The notes: generated by a model not told the origin, from the sequence alone. Positions 1 to 8,699 are shown, numbered from the stretch's first letter. The stretch: 36,422 bases of DNA from Dyadobacter frigoris (GCF_005280585.1 NZ_SZVO01000030.1:1-36422); one strand, 5' to 3'. Made by a program: numbers and translations.

Positions 1-377
1 TTTATTGAGTGAAACCAATAATTTCTGCACGTTCTCTTCGGTGATTTTTGAAATATATTTCTGATATAACTGAAAGCTATAAGGGCGAACTACATCAATT
101 TTTATAAATTGAGCACATATCCTGGAATCTGTTTGAGCATATTCCAATTCCCGGTAATCAAGACCTTTCAGCTCCTTATAAATCGCAGCACGGACAATTT
201 GCTCAACACCGGGCATGTCTTGACGGCCAAAATCGCTCTGCTTACAGCCTTTTAATATGTCAGCGGACACAAGGGTCACCAAGCTTGGATGACCCTCTAA
301 AAGCGCAAACTCAGGATTCCGAGACCAATCCGGGCGCTCAAATTTATCAGAAATTCTTCAAACAGTTTCATCTTCAT
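1..377 (-). pseudogene. Insertion-sequence transposase, N-terminal part, frameshifted and cut by the window edge
   Basis: Read on the minus strand from an ATG at 377, the frame opens MKMKLFEE and then stops early. The family-like sequence resumes in another frame as ISDKFERPDWSRNPEF and stays open to the window edge. It includes FGRQDMPGVEQIVRAAIYKE and LDYRELEYAQTDSRICAQFI, which match the N-terminal domain of IS4/IS5/ISNCY-type transposases. One missing A in the run near 353-356 explains the shift. The catalytic DDE part lies outside the window. I infer an inactive copy unless a programmed frameshift is used. The exact IS family is not certain. Confidence 0.7.
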
Positions 378-409
378 AAACTAAAGATACAAAGAAAAAT
401 CCAAATTCG

Positions 410-426
410 ATAGTTTAATTAACTAT
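410..426. repeat. Short inverted repeat next to the transposase start
   Basis: Arms ATAGTT and AACTAT flank TAATT. It lies between the transposase start and the end of mobC. It could belong to the insertion-sequence end or be an operator; nothing in the sequence decides. Confidence 0.25.
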
Positions 427-472
427 ATTACAGACAGTTGAAGTTTATAGACAGACTCTAATTAATACTACC

Positions 473-2464
473 TCATCTTTTCCCCTTTTTAACAACAAGA
501 TGCTCCAAAGCCGGATCATGCAGAATACGTTCCAACTCATAAGTAACGATATCTTTCACATCCTCTTTAATTTGAATATAATTACGCTGAACCATAGAAG
601 TGTCGATGGTGCGAAAAACTGGAATTTCCCTATAAGATTCCTGCTCCTGCTGCAAAGCTTTGTGATCATTGATGATCTCGCAATGAAAGGTCTTCAATTC
701 AATTTTTTGCTGCGGATCATCGGCCACCATACCGACAAATTCTCCTGAGCTAAGTGCCGATATTTTCGAAGCAGGAATCGCCGCGTCAAACTGTTTGGAT
801 CTACTGATAGATGTATCAGTACGGTTAATGGAATAACTGGTGCGGTCCTGCATGATTTTCCCGAAACGTTCACTGAGCTGTTTGGCGGTATCCCCCATCA
901 CCTGACCTGAAATAATATTCCCTACAATATTCATAATTACATCTGCCTGCTCTTTCCCGTAATCTTTTCTAAGCTGCGAGGCATCCTGAATTCCGAGCGT
1001 GGTCGAGACCTTATTGGATCTTGCAGTAGCAATCAGACTATCCATATTACCAAGATAAATGGTCGGAAACTCATCGAATATCAGGCTGCTTTTAAGCCTG
1101 CCCTTCTGGTTCACAAGTTTAATAAGACGGGTAACATAAAGTGAAAGCACAGCCCCGTATATTTGAATTTTCTGAGGATTATTTCCCATACAAACAATCT
1201 TGGGCTGCTCGGGATTGTTAATATCCATGGTAAAGTCATTACCCGACAGCACATAATAAAGCTGTGGGGATGAGAGCCTTGCTAACGCTATTTTAGCGGA
1301 GGCAATCTGACCTTCCAGCTGCTCCATGGCATCATTCAGGTAAGCGGTGATGAACGGATTTATCAGCACTTCAATCTCCTTTTCTGTCCTTAAAATCGTA
1401 AAAAGATCTTTGTATTCTACCTGCATTAATTCAATTACGTGCGGAAGACTGCAAAACTGGCCATCCTGATACTTTCGCAAATACCAGATTATCGCTGTTA
1501 GAAAATTGATCGGAGATTCTACGAAGAAATCACCTTGTCTTTTAACCCACTCACGGTTGAGGCCCATCAGTATCGTTCGCGCAGATTCAGCGGCATCGGT
1601 GATATCAATCATACTGGCATGATCCAACGGATTACAACGGTGAGATCGGGTCAGATCATCAAAGTTGATGGCGTAAAACTGTGGAGGAATTTTGTAATTA
1701 CCCTTATTTTTAAGCCAGCTGTTGTAGGCAATCACAGATAAATCCGGCATTTTAAAATCATACACAAACATGCAAAATCCTTTGGCAATATGTTGTGTAA
1801 TAATATGGCGAATAACGAAATAAGACTTTCCGGCACCAGGTGAACCGAGCACCAAAAGTCCGCGAAAAGGGTTGATAACATTGATCCAACTCTTTCGAAA
1901 TTTATTTTTAAGTTGGTATCTGGCGGGAAGATTAATGGAGTATTCGTTTTCTAAAAGGCTCTCGTGCTGCGGAAAGGTTTCGTTCTCTTTGTTGAATATA
2001 TCATCGTTATTAATATTTAAATAGATTACTCTGCTGACAAGTGTCCCCCCGGTTAAAACCACAATAAAACCAACGGAAGCTGTGCTGATATAAAGGATAG
2101 AAATTAACTTAACGGAAACATTTAAATTTAGTAACAGACCGCTCACAAAGTATAATAGCAGCCCAGTACCGATATAAACAAGTCCGGTTTTCACACTTAG
2201 TTTTTCCTGTTTCTTGCCCTTCACTCCGATCAGTGAAATCGCTAAAAAACAAAGGGCGACGATCTTGGATTTATTAAAAGAAGAGAACAATCCAGTCTTT
2301 ACAATGTTGTCTAATATTTTGTCACTTAAAGGTGAAACCAGTTTCCACTGACCGAAGGCGGCATAACAATAGTAATAAAAATGAAGTGCTATAATAGCAA
2401 CGGCGAGCATTCTGGTCATATCCAGGATCTTCCCTAGTGCCTGCTGGTTTTCTGATGTTTGCAT
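473..2464 (-). CDS. mobC: MobC-type conjugative coupling protein (TraG/VirD4 family)
   Basis: This is the inner-membrane ATPase that hands relaxase-bound DNA to a type IV secretion channel. At 663 aa it is the usual size. An aromatic stretch FYYYCYAAFGQW at residues 29-40 corresponds to the N-terminal YWFCY region of Bacteroides MobC proteins. Three to four hydrophobic segments lie between residues 13 and 140. The Walker A motif GSPGAGKS is at 207-214 and the Walker B motif LIFDEFPT at 461-468, followed by the ATARSNK segment and a Q-rich sensor region typical of TraG/TraD. It starts 21 nt after the mobB stop, so it is in one operon with mobB. The frame is intact, unlike mobA. No type IV secretion genes are present here, so a helper element would be needed. 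Confidence 0.93.
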   Translation of the reverse strand: MQTSENQQALGKILDMTRMLAVAIIALHFYYYCYAAFGQWKLVSPLSDKILDNIVKTGLFSSFNKSKIVALCFLAISLIGVKGKKQEKLSVKTGLVYIGTGLLLYFVSGLLLNLNVSVKLISILYISTASVGFIVVLTGGTLVSRVIYLNINNDDIFNKENETFPQHESLLENEYSINLPARYQLKNKFRKSWINVINPFRGLLVLGSPGAGKSYFVIRHIITQHIAKGFCMFVYDFKMPDLSVIAYNSWLKNKGNYKIPPQFYAINFDDLTRSHRCNPLDHASMIDITDAAESARTILMGLNREWVKRQGDFFVESPINFLTAIIWYLRKYQDGQFCSLPHVIELMQVEYKDLFTILRTEKEIEVLINPFITAYLNDAMEQLEGQIASAKIALARLSSPQLYYVLSGNDFTMDINNPEQPKIVCMGNNPQKIQIYGAVLSLYVTRLIKLVNQKGRLKSSLIFDEFPTIYLGNMDSLIATARSNKVSTTLGIQDASQLRKDYGKEQADVIMNIVGNIISGQVMGDTAKQLSERFGKIMQDRTSYSINRTDTSISRSKQFDAAIPASKISALSSGEFVGMVADDPQQKIELKTFHCEIINDHKALQQEQESYREIPVFRTIDTSMVQRNYIQIKEDVKDIVTYELERILHDPALEHLVVKKGKR

Positions 2465-2485
2465 GGCGATAGAAGTTTAAAATGA

Positions 2486-3784
2486 TTACTGGCTGATATT
2501 TTTTTTACGTTTTTTTCTTCTGGATTTCCGAAGCTGCCAGGGCGTGAGCGAATCGTCTGAAAGCGGCGTGAATAAATCTTCAAGCAATGGATCTGAGGAT
2601 TTATTACTTTCAGGATTTGCATTGAAATCAAAGCTGGCAAAACTGCCAACGCTCTCCTGCAACTTGATGTCACTGGCCTCAGATGACTGTTTTTTATCCA
2701 GTTTTTTTGCTGTTGTCTGCAAGGCTGTATTCTTTTGTCCGATCCGGTCCAGAATCCCTTTGGCACTGTATTCTTTACCTAAAACACTACCGTTAAAGAC
2801 ACATTTTGTCCGGTGATCCACATAGGTAATTCCGTAAACAAGTCCGGTGGGACTCTTTCTTAATACTACTTTAACACCTTCCTTTTCCAAAGAAAGCATC
2901 AGATCTTCAAGGCTTTGCCCCTGCCCTCTTACCAAAATCAAATCGATGCTGTTTTTGAGTTTGGCACGGTGCTTTAAGCGATCGGTTTCACCCGCAGCAA
3001 ACTGGTTTTGCAGGAATTTCAACGTAGGTCTGAAATGAAAATCACTGGCCTTAATGCTCGCCCCTGCCCTGTTCCCGTTTGCATCAAGTGCATAGTAAAC
3101 CAGTCCCTGATTTCTATAAATACGTGAGTCTTCCATGCCGCCATCTGCCATAATATTGTACTGCTTGAGAACTGCATTCAGCTCCGGTAATGATGTATAT
3201 CTATAGCTTTCAAGCACAGAGGAAAGCACATTTGAAATGGCCCTTTTAGTGTCTGATTTACCATATTCTACCTTTTGCAGGTTCACCGGCTTTAGCTCAA
3301 AAGACTGGCCTTTTCGTCCATCTGCTTTGATAAGCCCGAACTGGTTTTCGATCTCCCTGCGTGCTTTCGATGACTGGTTTCTTCCAATGTTATGCAGGTT
3401 AATACTGCTGCCGTCCGCCCGTATAGTCGTTGAGACCACGTGCAGATGTGGATGACCGGAATCGTTGTGTTCATAGAGTAGATAAGGCTGGTTTGCAAAT
3501 CCAATCTTATCTAAATACAAAGCCGCAATTTGCTTCAAATCCTCTTTGGCAATATGTTCTCCGGGGGCAAAGTTTAGCGATACATGGAAGTGGTTTACCT
3601 TTACCCTCTGATTTAATTTCGCCCTGTTTTCAAGTCTTGCAAGCCGCTGTTTGAATGTTAAATCCTCCGGATCTTTTGGGTAATAGCCTGCATCCAGAAG
3701 CACGGCAACCTGACGCTCGACCTTCCTTTCATTGTAGTTAACAGCTTCCCTCAGACTGCTCCCCTGATGGATCACAGCAACCAT
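2486..3784 (-). CDS. mobB: MobB relaxase / mobilization nuclease
   Basis: This 432-aa relaxase nicks oriT and stays bound to the transferred strand. The family hallmarks are HFHVS at residues 65-69 and the metal-binding motif HNDSGHPHLHVV at 106-117. A tyrosine-containing N-terminal segment, AVNYNERKVERQ, probably carries the nucleophile. The C-terminal third is low in conserved motifs and rich in K, S and D, as in other MobB proteins. The ATG at 3784 overlaps the mobA stop by 13 nt, indicating translational coupling. All three relaxase motifs are present, so the protein should be active if it is translated despite the upstream amber codon in mobA. Confidence 0.93.
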   Translation of the reverse strand: MVAVIHQGSSLREAVNYNERKVERQVAVLLDAGYYPKDPEDLTFKQRLARLENRAKLNQRVKVNHFHVSLNFAPGEHIAKEDLKQIAALYLDKIGFANQPYLLYEHNDSGHPHLHVVSTTIRADGSSINLHNIGRNQSSKARREIENQFGLIKADGRKGQSFELKPVNLQKVEYGKSDTKRAISNVLSSVLESYRYTSLPELNAVLKQYNIMADGGMEDSRIYRNQGLVYYALDANGNRAGASIKASDFHFRPTLKFLQNQFAAGETDRLKHRAKLKNSIDLILVRGQGQSLEDLMLSLEKEGVKVVLRKSPTGLVYGITYVDHRTKCVFNGSVLGKEYSAKGILDRIGQKNTALQTTAKKLDKKQSSEASDIKLQESVGSFASFDFNANPESNKSSDPLLEDLFTPLSDDSLTPWQLRKSRRKKRKKNISQ

Positions 3785-4161
3785 TTGTCCGCCATTTTTT
3801 TGATAAATTCCTGAGCCTGCTGCATCTGTCTGGCGAGCTCTCTTCTTTCCAGCTCATAGCTGACCAACCAGTGCTCAAACTCTTTAATTTTACTCAGGGT
3901 GTGGAGTCTTTTTACTGCCTGATTAAAGTTGTTACCGACCGCACTCAACCCATTTTTCAGCCCGATTAATTCCTCCATGAAAGCGTCCATTGATGCATCC
4001 CGGTAGCTTCCAATCATCAGCTTACACTGTAATTTTTTGCGTACAAAATCACTTAACTTAAGATCAGTTGTCAACGCGAACTACTCCTGAATTTGCTCAT
4101 ATTCTTTGTCTGTCAGCCGCAGGTGCAGCCATTTGTTTCGGTTGTTGTTTTCCTCTTTCAT
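3772..4161 (-). pseudogene. mobA: MobA mobilization accessory protein interrupted by an amber codon
   Basis: MobA helps the relaxase bind oriT. The frame from ATG 4161 reads 26 codons, including RNKWLHLRLTDKEYEQIQE, then hits TAG at 4083-4081. It continues in the same frame as FALTTDLKLSDFVRKKLQ through to the stop at 3772. Together this is a 129-residue protein with the ribbon-helix-helix N-terminus and the GNNFNQAVKRLH motif of Bacteroides MobA/MobC-type accessory factors. A CAG-to-TAG change would explain the break. A TTG at 4074 could restart translation but would lose the DNA-binding N-terminus. The gene overlaps mobB, so loss of translation here may also lower MobB. Confidence 0.82.
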
Positions 4162-5028
4162 CACATTTCATTTTCACGTTCAACAATCATTTATTTATCC
4201 TTCAATACCTATAAAATTTCAATCGCCACACGAGTTCCGAGTGTTTTTCGCGATGACCTCCGCGGCGCGGACAGATTCCGTTGGATCCTCCAAGGCGCGT
4301 TTTTCCGCGGATTGGTGATACAACGGTACATCTGGACAACCACGGGAAAGCAGGTGGTTTCAGCCTTCCGGAAAGCTTCCAGAAATTTTTGGTTTTTGTG
4401 ACCTCTGCTAACGATTATTAAATTCTCTATGCTTTTAAAGACTGCATCAATAGGTTAGTGAAAGCGCCTTCGTAGCTTAGCTCGCAGGCAGAATAATGCT
4501 TCATTAAATCGGGAACAGGTTAGGAAATCTCAGCTAAAAAATCATGATTGTAAACAACATTTCTTTTTTCTAAAACTGACCTTTCGCTAGAAATTCCTTC
4601 CATATTTCTATCTCTCAAAACCGTCTTCACAAACAAGTCTAATGGTTACTGTGATACGAAAATAAAAAGATGAAATTAGAAAACCGCAACCCATTTAAAC
4701 TCTAAATAGGTCGATTAACACTTAGAGGAGAAGGGATTGGCCATGAAATTACCGAATCACGGTAACTCTTCGCGGTCACAAACAACCCCAACAATAGAAC
4801 CAAAGATTCATGTAAAATTCCGGGAGTGAACAGGCAGAAAAAAACAACTCCGTCTGTATTTTCCCTAATCATCAGACCACTATTAAACTTTGGCACGATG
4901 CGACCGTAAGTTTGGGCCGCTTATAACCCTGAACACATCAGGTTATACCATGGATTATTCCGTAACATTTTGCAATGCAGAAACGTGACAGATTTACCAC
5001 ACTCATTCGCGTCACAGTTTGAAACGAA
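4162..5028. other. Long intergenic region upstream of mobA; likely place of oriT
   Basis: No convincing gene is seen in about 870 nt. In related elements oriT lies directly upstream of mobA. Here 4255-4400 is a GC-rich patch in an AT-rich region, with short palindromes (TCCGCGGA, TTCCGGAA, TTGGA/TCCAA). I cannot identify a nic site. Around 4720-4741 a purine-rich GAGGAGAAGGG precedes an ATG with only 28 codons, perhaps the start of a lost gene. A 64-codon minus-strand frame at 4702-4896 has no recognisable features. Confidence 0.4.
4694..4711. repeat. 18-bp repeat, copy 1 (imperfect palindrome)
   Basis: The 18-mer TTTAAACTCTAAATAGGT occurs again exactly at 9420-9437. Extended by five bases to the left, it forms a palindrome with arms ACCCATTTA / TAAATAGGT around AACTC (8 of 9 positions pair). 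The two copies bracket the histone gene and the RIT element. It is a candidate operator or recombination site. Confidence 0.5.
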
Positions 5029-5076
5029 AGGAATTAAAAACAAAAAAGCAAATCCCGGTCGTTAACCAGGATTTGC
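5029..5076 (-). terminator. Rho-independent terminator of the histone H1-like gene
   Basis: On the minus strand GCAAATCCTGG pairs with CCGGGATTTGC, followed by a T-rich tract (TTTTTTGTTTTTAA). It lies 25 nt downstream of the histone stop codon at 5101, which fits a stand-alone minus-strand gene. Confidence 0.65.
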
Positions 5077-5100
5077 CCGTAAAAATAGCTTGAAAACTAT

Positions 5101-5206
5101 TTAATTCACTTCACTTTTCTTCTCTGTAACCTCTTGACGGATTTCCTGCGCAAGAACTTTCAGCTCCTGCATCACGCCGCGGACTCTTGTTCCGGCAGCT
5201 TTGTTA
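5101..5206 (-). pseudogene. Histone H1-like (Hc1-type) gene, 3' part, separated by the RIT insertion
   Basis: The minus strand reads NKAAGTRVRGVMQELKVLAQ and EIRQEVTEKKSEVN to the stop at 5101. KGNKAAGTR followed by a helical, lysine/glutamate-rich tail is the signature of the short histone H1-like DNA-binding proteins of Bacteroidota. The 5' half lies at 8752-8831, on the other side of a 3.55-kb insertion. Joining both at the repeated TAACAA gives an uninterrupted 59-residue protein. The insertion brings in frame an AT-rich artefact ORF that runs across the junction (5101-5373); it should not be annotated as a gene. Confidence 0.88.
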
Positions 5207-5232
5207 TTATGTAAATGTTTACATAATAACAA
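5201..5232. repeat. 15-bp perfect palindrome at the left RIT end only
   Basis: TTGTTATTATGTAAA at 5201-5215 and its exact complement at 5218-5232 enclose a TG loop. It extends the left end 26 bp beyond the shared terminal repeat and has no counterpart at the right end. It embeds the TATGTAAA half of the 12-mer repeated elsewhere in the element ends. Confidence 0.75.
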
Positions 5233-5291
5233 TAATGTAAACAATATAATTATGTAAAGAAACTGCTGTTTTAAAGTTTTATAAACATAAA
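5227..5291. repeat. RIT left terminal inverted repeat
   Basis: 65 bp beginning TAACAATAATGTAAACAAT; it matches the reverse complement of 8693-8757 at 64 of 65 positions (one T/C difference at position 54). It includes the 12-mer AATTATGTAAAG at 5248-5259, which recurs inverted at 5335-5346 over the recombinase stop codon. Confidence 0.9.
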
Positions 5292-5323
5292 AGGGGTGTT
5301 CAAAATAGCTGGACACCCCTTTT
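5289..5323. repeat. Subterminal hairpin of the left RIT end (candidate recombination core)
   Basis: Arms AAAAGGGGTGT / ACACCCCTTTT enclose TCAAAATAGCTGG. The right-end hairpin at 8653-8699 has different but matching stem pairs. Both contain the loop AAATAGC in the same orientation on the plus strand. It could also act as a terminator for minus-strand recombinase transcription. Confidence 0.7.
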
Positions 5324-5336
5324 CTAAATCGCAACT

Positions 5337-6368
5337 TTACATAATTTTGGGATTCGTCATAAACTTTAGCCATTCCTTAAGCGAAGTATTTTTCACCCAA
5401 AGAGCTTCTTCCGGTGGCACTATTTCTTTACTTGCAGCCTCAATCGCCGTCATTCGACGAGACGCAGATAGTTTTGCGTAGATTTCGGTCGTCTGGACGC
5501 TGGAATGGCCCAAAAAGTCCCTGATTATGATTAGATCCGTTTCATTTTCAACCATTGCCATAGCCATAGAATGCCTTATTTTGTGTGGGCTGCAATCGCT
5601 TGGTACCAGCGTGGGGTCTATTTTTCTCGCCACCTTTGCATACTTGGATAAAAGGTGGTTAATACCCTGCCTTGTGAATCTTTCATTAGAATGGTTTACA
5701 AAAACATATCTGTCAAGATTTTGAGGAAGCATTGAACAGTTTTCTTCTAAATATTTTTCAAGAACAGATGATAAGTGCCGTACTATAGGCACATGTCTTA
5801 CTTTGCCTCCCTTGCCAAATATTACTATGTGTTTTGGCGCACTCAATGACACATCCCGTCCTCTTATCTCAATTAATTCACTAACCCTTACGCCAGTAGC
5901 ATATAGCAATGTAAACATTGTAAAGTCCCTTCTTCCAGCCTGGGAAGTTCTGTTGATCTGCGACAGTAGCAGTTTTATTCCTTCAGGCTTGAGGTAGGAG
6001 ATCTCTTTTGACTGAGATTTCTTCAATTTAATATTCTGGATTTGTATTGCAGTATCGATGCATTCAGGGTAGTCGTATTTCAAAAAGGTAGCCAAACCTT
6101 TAAACACAGCGAGCCGTTGGTTCCGAGTTGCTGTTGATACTTTTCTCTCGCATTCCAGCCAGGAAAGAAAGGATTGGATGTGTTGGTGGTCAATATGTTT
6201 AAGTTCAATCTTTTCGGGTTTTATCCGAAGGCTATTTTCCATAAAATCAATAAACTGGATAAAAGCATACCGATAGGTTTCTATTGTTCGTTCCGAGCAG
6301 CCACGGTCATTAATCAGATAGTCGCGGAAATAACGGTGGACCGCACTTGCAAAATCAGTTCTTTTCAT
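5337..6368 (-). CDS. RIT tyrosine recombinase C (third gene)
   Basis: A 343-aa site-specific recombinase that cuts and rejoins DNA through a 3'-phosphotyrosine. An N-terminal SAM-like core-binding domain spans about residues 5-100 and the catalytic domain about 120-330. Catalytic residues are visible: R161 in TGVRVSEL, H262 and R265 in HKIRHS, H288 in FLGHSS and nucleophile Y297 in EIYAKL; the FGKGGKVRH segment carries the lysine. It starts 5 nt after the second recombinase stop, so it is co-transcribed. Its TAA stop lies inside the 12-bp motif at 5335-5346, meaning the coding end and the element end overlap. Confidence 0.93.
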   Translation of the reverse strand: MKRTDFASAVHRYFRDYLINDRGCSERTIETYRYAFIQFIDFMENSLRIKPEKIELKHIDHQHIQSFLSWLECERKVSTATRNQRLAVFKGLATFLKYDYPECIDTAIQIQNIKLKKSQSKEISYLKPEGIKLLLSQINRTSQAGRRDFTMFTLLYATGVRVSELIEIRGRDVSLSAPKHIVIFGKGGKVRHVPIVRHLSSVLEKYLEENCSMLPQNLDRYVFVNHSNERFTRQGINHLLSKYAKVARKIDPTLVPSDCSPHKIRHSMAMAMVENETDLIIIRDFLGHSSVQTTEIYAKLSASRRMTAIEAASKEIVPPEEALWVKNTSLKEWLKFMTNPKIM

Positions 6369-6373
6369 AGCGG

Positions 6374-7333
6374 TTATTTTTCAAATATTTCATCAAGGTT
6401 CTTTTCGAATTTCTCTTTAAGGTATGGATACATACTCGTGGTCAAACGTAAATAGCGTTCCGTAGAGTAGATGTTATAATGCCCTAGATACACAGACAAA
6501 ATTGGAAGAGCAACGTACATATCCTCTCCCGAATCTATCATTTGCTTGAATGCCTTCACGGCGAAAGTATGTCGCCAGTCGTGAACACGTTTCCCGTAGC
6601 GTCCACTTCCCTTGTTCGGTATGCCTGCATATTGGAGGATTTTATGATGTATTTCACTAACCGACGAAGCAGAAATATATTTTTGCCGAACAGATGTGAA
6701 TATGTAGTCATTATCTACTAAAGCATAGAATGTTTTATCTGCAAAAGATCTCATAAGGGTCAATAAGCTGTCGGACATGACCACGTACCTCTGTTTTGAA
6801 TTTTTCGTTTCCGACAGCCTTATAATACCCGAATCCAGATCAACATCCTTCCTTAGAATTTTGATCGTTTCAGTAATTCTGGTTCCACAGCATAGCATGA
6901 TCCTGAACAAGACGGGTAACTGGATCTTATGTTTACGGTCTTTACCCGATTCGTATGAATCCAATGCCCTGAAGTATTTATCAATTTCTTCATCCGTATA
7001 AATATGAGGTGTGAAATTTGATTTAGGGTGCTTGATATCTTTTATCTGAACCACTGGAAAACCTTGTATGAAAAGATATTCAAAGAATCTTTTTGTAATA
7101 TTGATTCTATCATATTGTGTTGCAACGGATTCGTCTTCAGAACGCTGTTTCCATTTGATTGCCTGGTCTCTGGAGAACGAAATCTCGGTAAGCCCTTCTT
7201 GAAGAAAGAAAACATCGAGTTTCTTTAGATGAAAAAAGTCAGGGTACATATATTTTACGCCACCGTTTTCTCTAAAATCCAGGAAAAGAGAAATGTGGTT
7301 GGCAAAAACCGAATTAAAGATAGGCCTGCTCAT
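6374..7333 (-). CDS. RIT tyrosine recombinase B (second gene)
   Basis: I place the start at ATG 7333 because AAGGAGG lies 6 nt upstream. The open frame reaches back to 7414 but only through overlap with the first gene. The result is 319 aa, overlapping the upstream gene by 20 nt. Catalytic residues, numbered from this start, are R152 in CCGTRITE, H251 and R254 in VHDWRHTF, H285 in YLGHYN and Y294 in ERYLRL. HDWRH instead of HxLRH marks a different subfamily from its two neighbours, as expected for RIT elements where the three recombinases are not recent duplicates. Confidence 0.92.
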   Translation of the reverse strand: MSRPIFNSVFANHISLFLDFRENGGVKYMYPDFFHLKKLDVFFLQEGLTEISFSRDQAIKWKQRSEDESVATQYDRINITKRFFEYLFIQGFPVVQIKDIKHPKSNFTPHIYTDEEIDKYFRALDSYESGKDRKHKIQLPVLFRIMLCCGTRITETIKILRKDVDLDSGIIRLSETKNSKQRYVVMSDSLLTLMRSFADKTFYALVDNDYIFTSVRQKYISASSVSEIHHKILQYAGIPNKGSGRYGKRVHDWRHTFAVKAFKQMIDSGEDMYVALPILSVYLGHYNIYSTERYLRLTTSMYPYLKEKFEKNLDEIFEK

Positions 7334-8591
7334 TTCCAACCTCCTTTCCAATATTGCTGTAATATAAACTATGCAGATCGGGGATTTGTAAACTACATTT
7401 CCGCAAGCGTTCAAAATCTATCTGGAGGTATGTTTTGGTGGTCTCTGAACAGGAATGGCCCATGGCCATACCTATAACGTAGTATCCGGTTCCGCGTTTT
7501 AGTAGATTCGAGGCAAAGCTATGCCGCAGAGAATGTGGGCCATGCTTTTTTTCTCTCCAATTAATAATGGTGGACGCCTTAAAAGCCGACTCTACAATAG
7601 AATAAATCCCACTGGATGTAATCTGGTCACCCTTTCGCTTGCTGTCATGCCGAACAATGATGACATCCTTCCCCCCTTGGGGCCGACCATGCTTCAAATA
7701 GTCTATAATCGCATTGCCAACGGATGGGATAAGGGGATAGGATATTGGGACATCCGTTTTTTGCTGGTTGAAGGATATCTTATTAGATTCCCAATCAATA
7801 TGCTTAAGGCCTATACTCCTTATATCCGAAGCCCTCATTCCGTATTCTGCGGCCAGGAGCAGGATGAGATAATCTCTTTTTCCCAAAGATGTGCTCCTGT
7901 CTACTGATAGAAGCAGGTTTTTGATCTCTTCTTCGGTGTAAGTTGTGGGTAGTTTTGAACCGTGATGGATATGTGGCTCCTTAAGTATGAATGTTGACAG
8001 ATCTCCTTTTGTAATTCCGGAACTGTGCAGAAACCGGTAAATATTGCGCAGAACTGCCTTGTACCTTATTCGGTTGGATTTTGATTCGGATGCAATAAAG
8101 TCTTCGAAATTTGAGGTAGACACTTCTCCGAAATGAAAACCTCTTTCACATAAAAATGTATCGTACCTCAGGGCTATGCGCTTATGGCTATCCAATGTAT
8201 TTGGCGCTAGCTTTAAACTCACCGTGCACCATTCTATATATTTGCTGAAGACTTCCCCGAGGTTCGTTTTAAGAGATTTTTCAATTGGTGGGGTATAATT
8301 CTCAAAATCTTCGTTGCGGTATATCGACAAGAGCATTCTGACAACCCGGAGCCTCCTTTTTTGTTCTGATGTTAAGGCGGGGCTTAGATAGCGCGTACCT
8401 ATAACCTCATCACAAAACCGTAATGCATTTTCCTCATTAAACTCTTTAAGGTCGTTTTTCTCCCACCATTGCTGAATAGCTCGACATCCCCGTGAATAGT
8501 CTTTAATGGTTCCTTTGTAATAATCTCTGTCAACCAATTCGGCAAGATATGCCTCGATAACATCTGAGATTTTTTTAATCTTTTTGTCCAT
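7314..8591 (-). CDS. RIT tyrosine recombinase A (first gene)
   Basis: A 425-aa recombinase, the largest of the three. A TTG at 8615 would add eight residues, but ATG 8591 is preferred. The first half contains two predicted helical arm/core-binding segments. The catalytic domain carries R253 in YGMRASD, H353 and R356 in HSLRHS, H379 in MGHSCS and Y388 in KTYLQI. It is the first gene of the trio; its promoter must lie in the right terminal region near the 20-bp-stem hairpin at 8653-8699, which could therefore also control expression. Confidence 0.92.
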   Translation of the reverse strand: MDKKIKKISDVIEAYLAELVDRDYYKGTIKDYSRGCRAIQQWWEKNDLKEFNEENALRFCDEVIGTRYLSPALTSEQKRRLRVVRMLLSIYRNEDFENYTPPIEKSLKTNLGEVFSKYIEWCTVSLKLAPNTLDSHKRIALRYDTFLCERGFHFGEVSTSNFEDFIASESKSNRIRYKAVLRNIYRFLHSSGITKGDLSTFILKEPHIHHGSKLPTTYTEEEIKNLLLSVDRSTSLGKRDYLILLLAAEYGMRASDIRSIGLKHIDWESNKISFNQQKTDVPISYPLIPSVGNAIIDYLKHGRPQGGKDVIIVRHDSKRKGDQITSSGIYSIVESAFKASTIINWREKKHGPHSLRHSFASNLLKRGTGYYVIGMAMGHSCSETTKTYLQIDFERLRKCSLQIPDLHSLYYSNIGKEVGNEQAYL

Positions 8592-8652
8592 AATTACTTG
8601 ATTTATATTTAGCAAATCCTAAATCTAAACCAAATAATTATGTAAAGACGGT

Positions 8653-8699
8653 ACATAAATAATGGGTGTCCGAAATAGCCGGACACCCATTATTTATGT
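8653..8699. repeat. Subterminal hairpin of the right RIT end (candidate recombination core)
   Basis: A perfect 20-bp stem, ACATAAATAATGGGTGTCCG (8653-8672) against 8680-8699, with the 7-nt loop AAATAGC. It lies between two inverted copies of AATTATGTAAAG (8636-8647 and 8725-8736) and 62 nt upstream of the first recombinase ATG. Arms flanking a 7-nt spacer resemble the core sites of tyrosine recombinases. Confidence 0.75.

Noticed and set aside
4702..4896. A 64-codon minus-strand ORF in the oriT region
   Set aside because: No ribosome-binding site, no known motif, and unusual composition; it is most likely chance.
5101..5373. A 90-codon minus-strand ORF across the RIT left end
   Set aside because: Its first two thirds translate the terminal repeat and hairpin; only the last third is real histone sequence. 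It arises from the insertion.
7334..7414. Longer start for the second recombinase (ATG 7414)
   Set aside because: The extra 27 codons overlap the first recombinase, and a good ribosome-binding site precedes ATG 7333.
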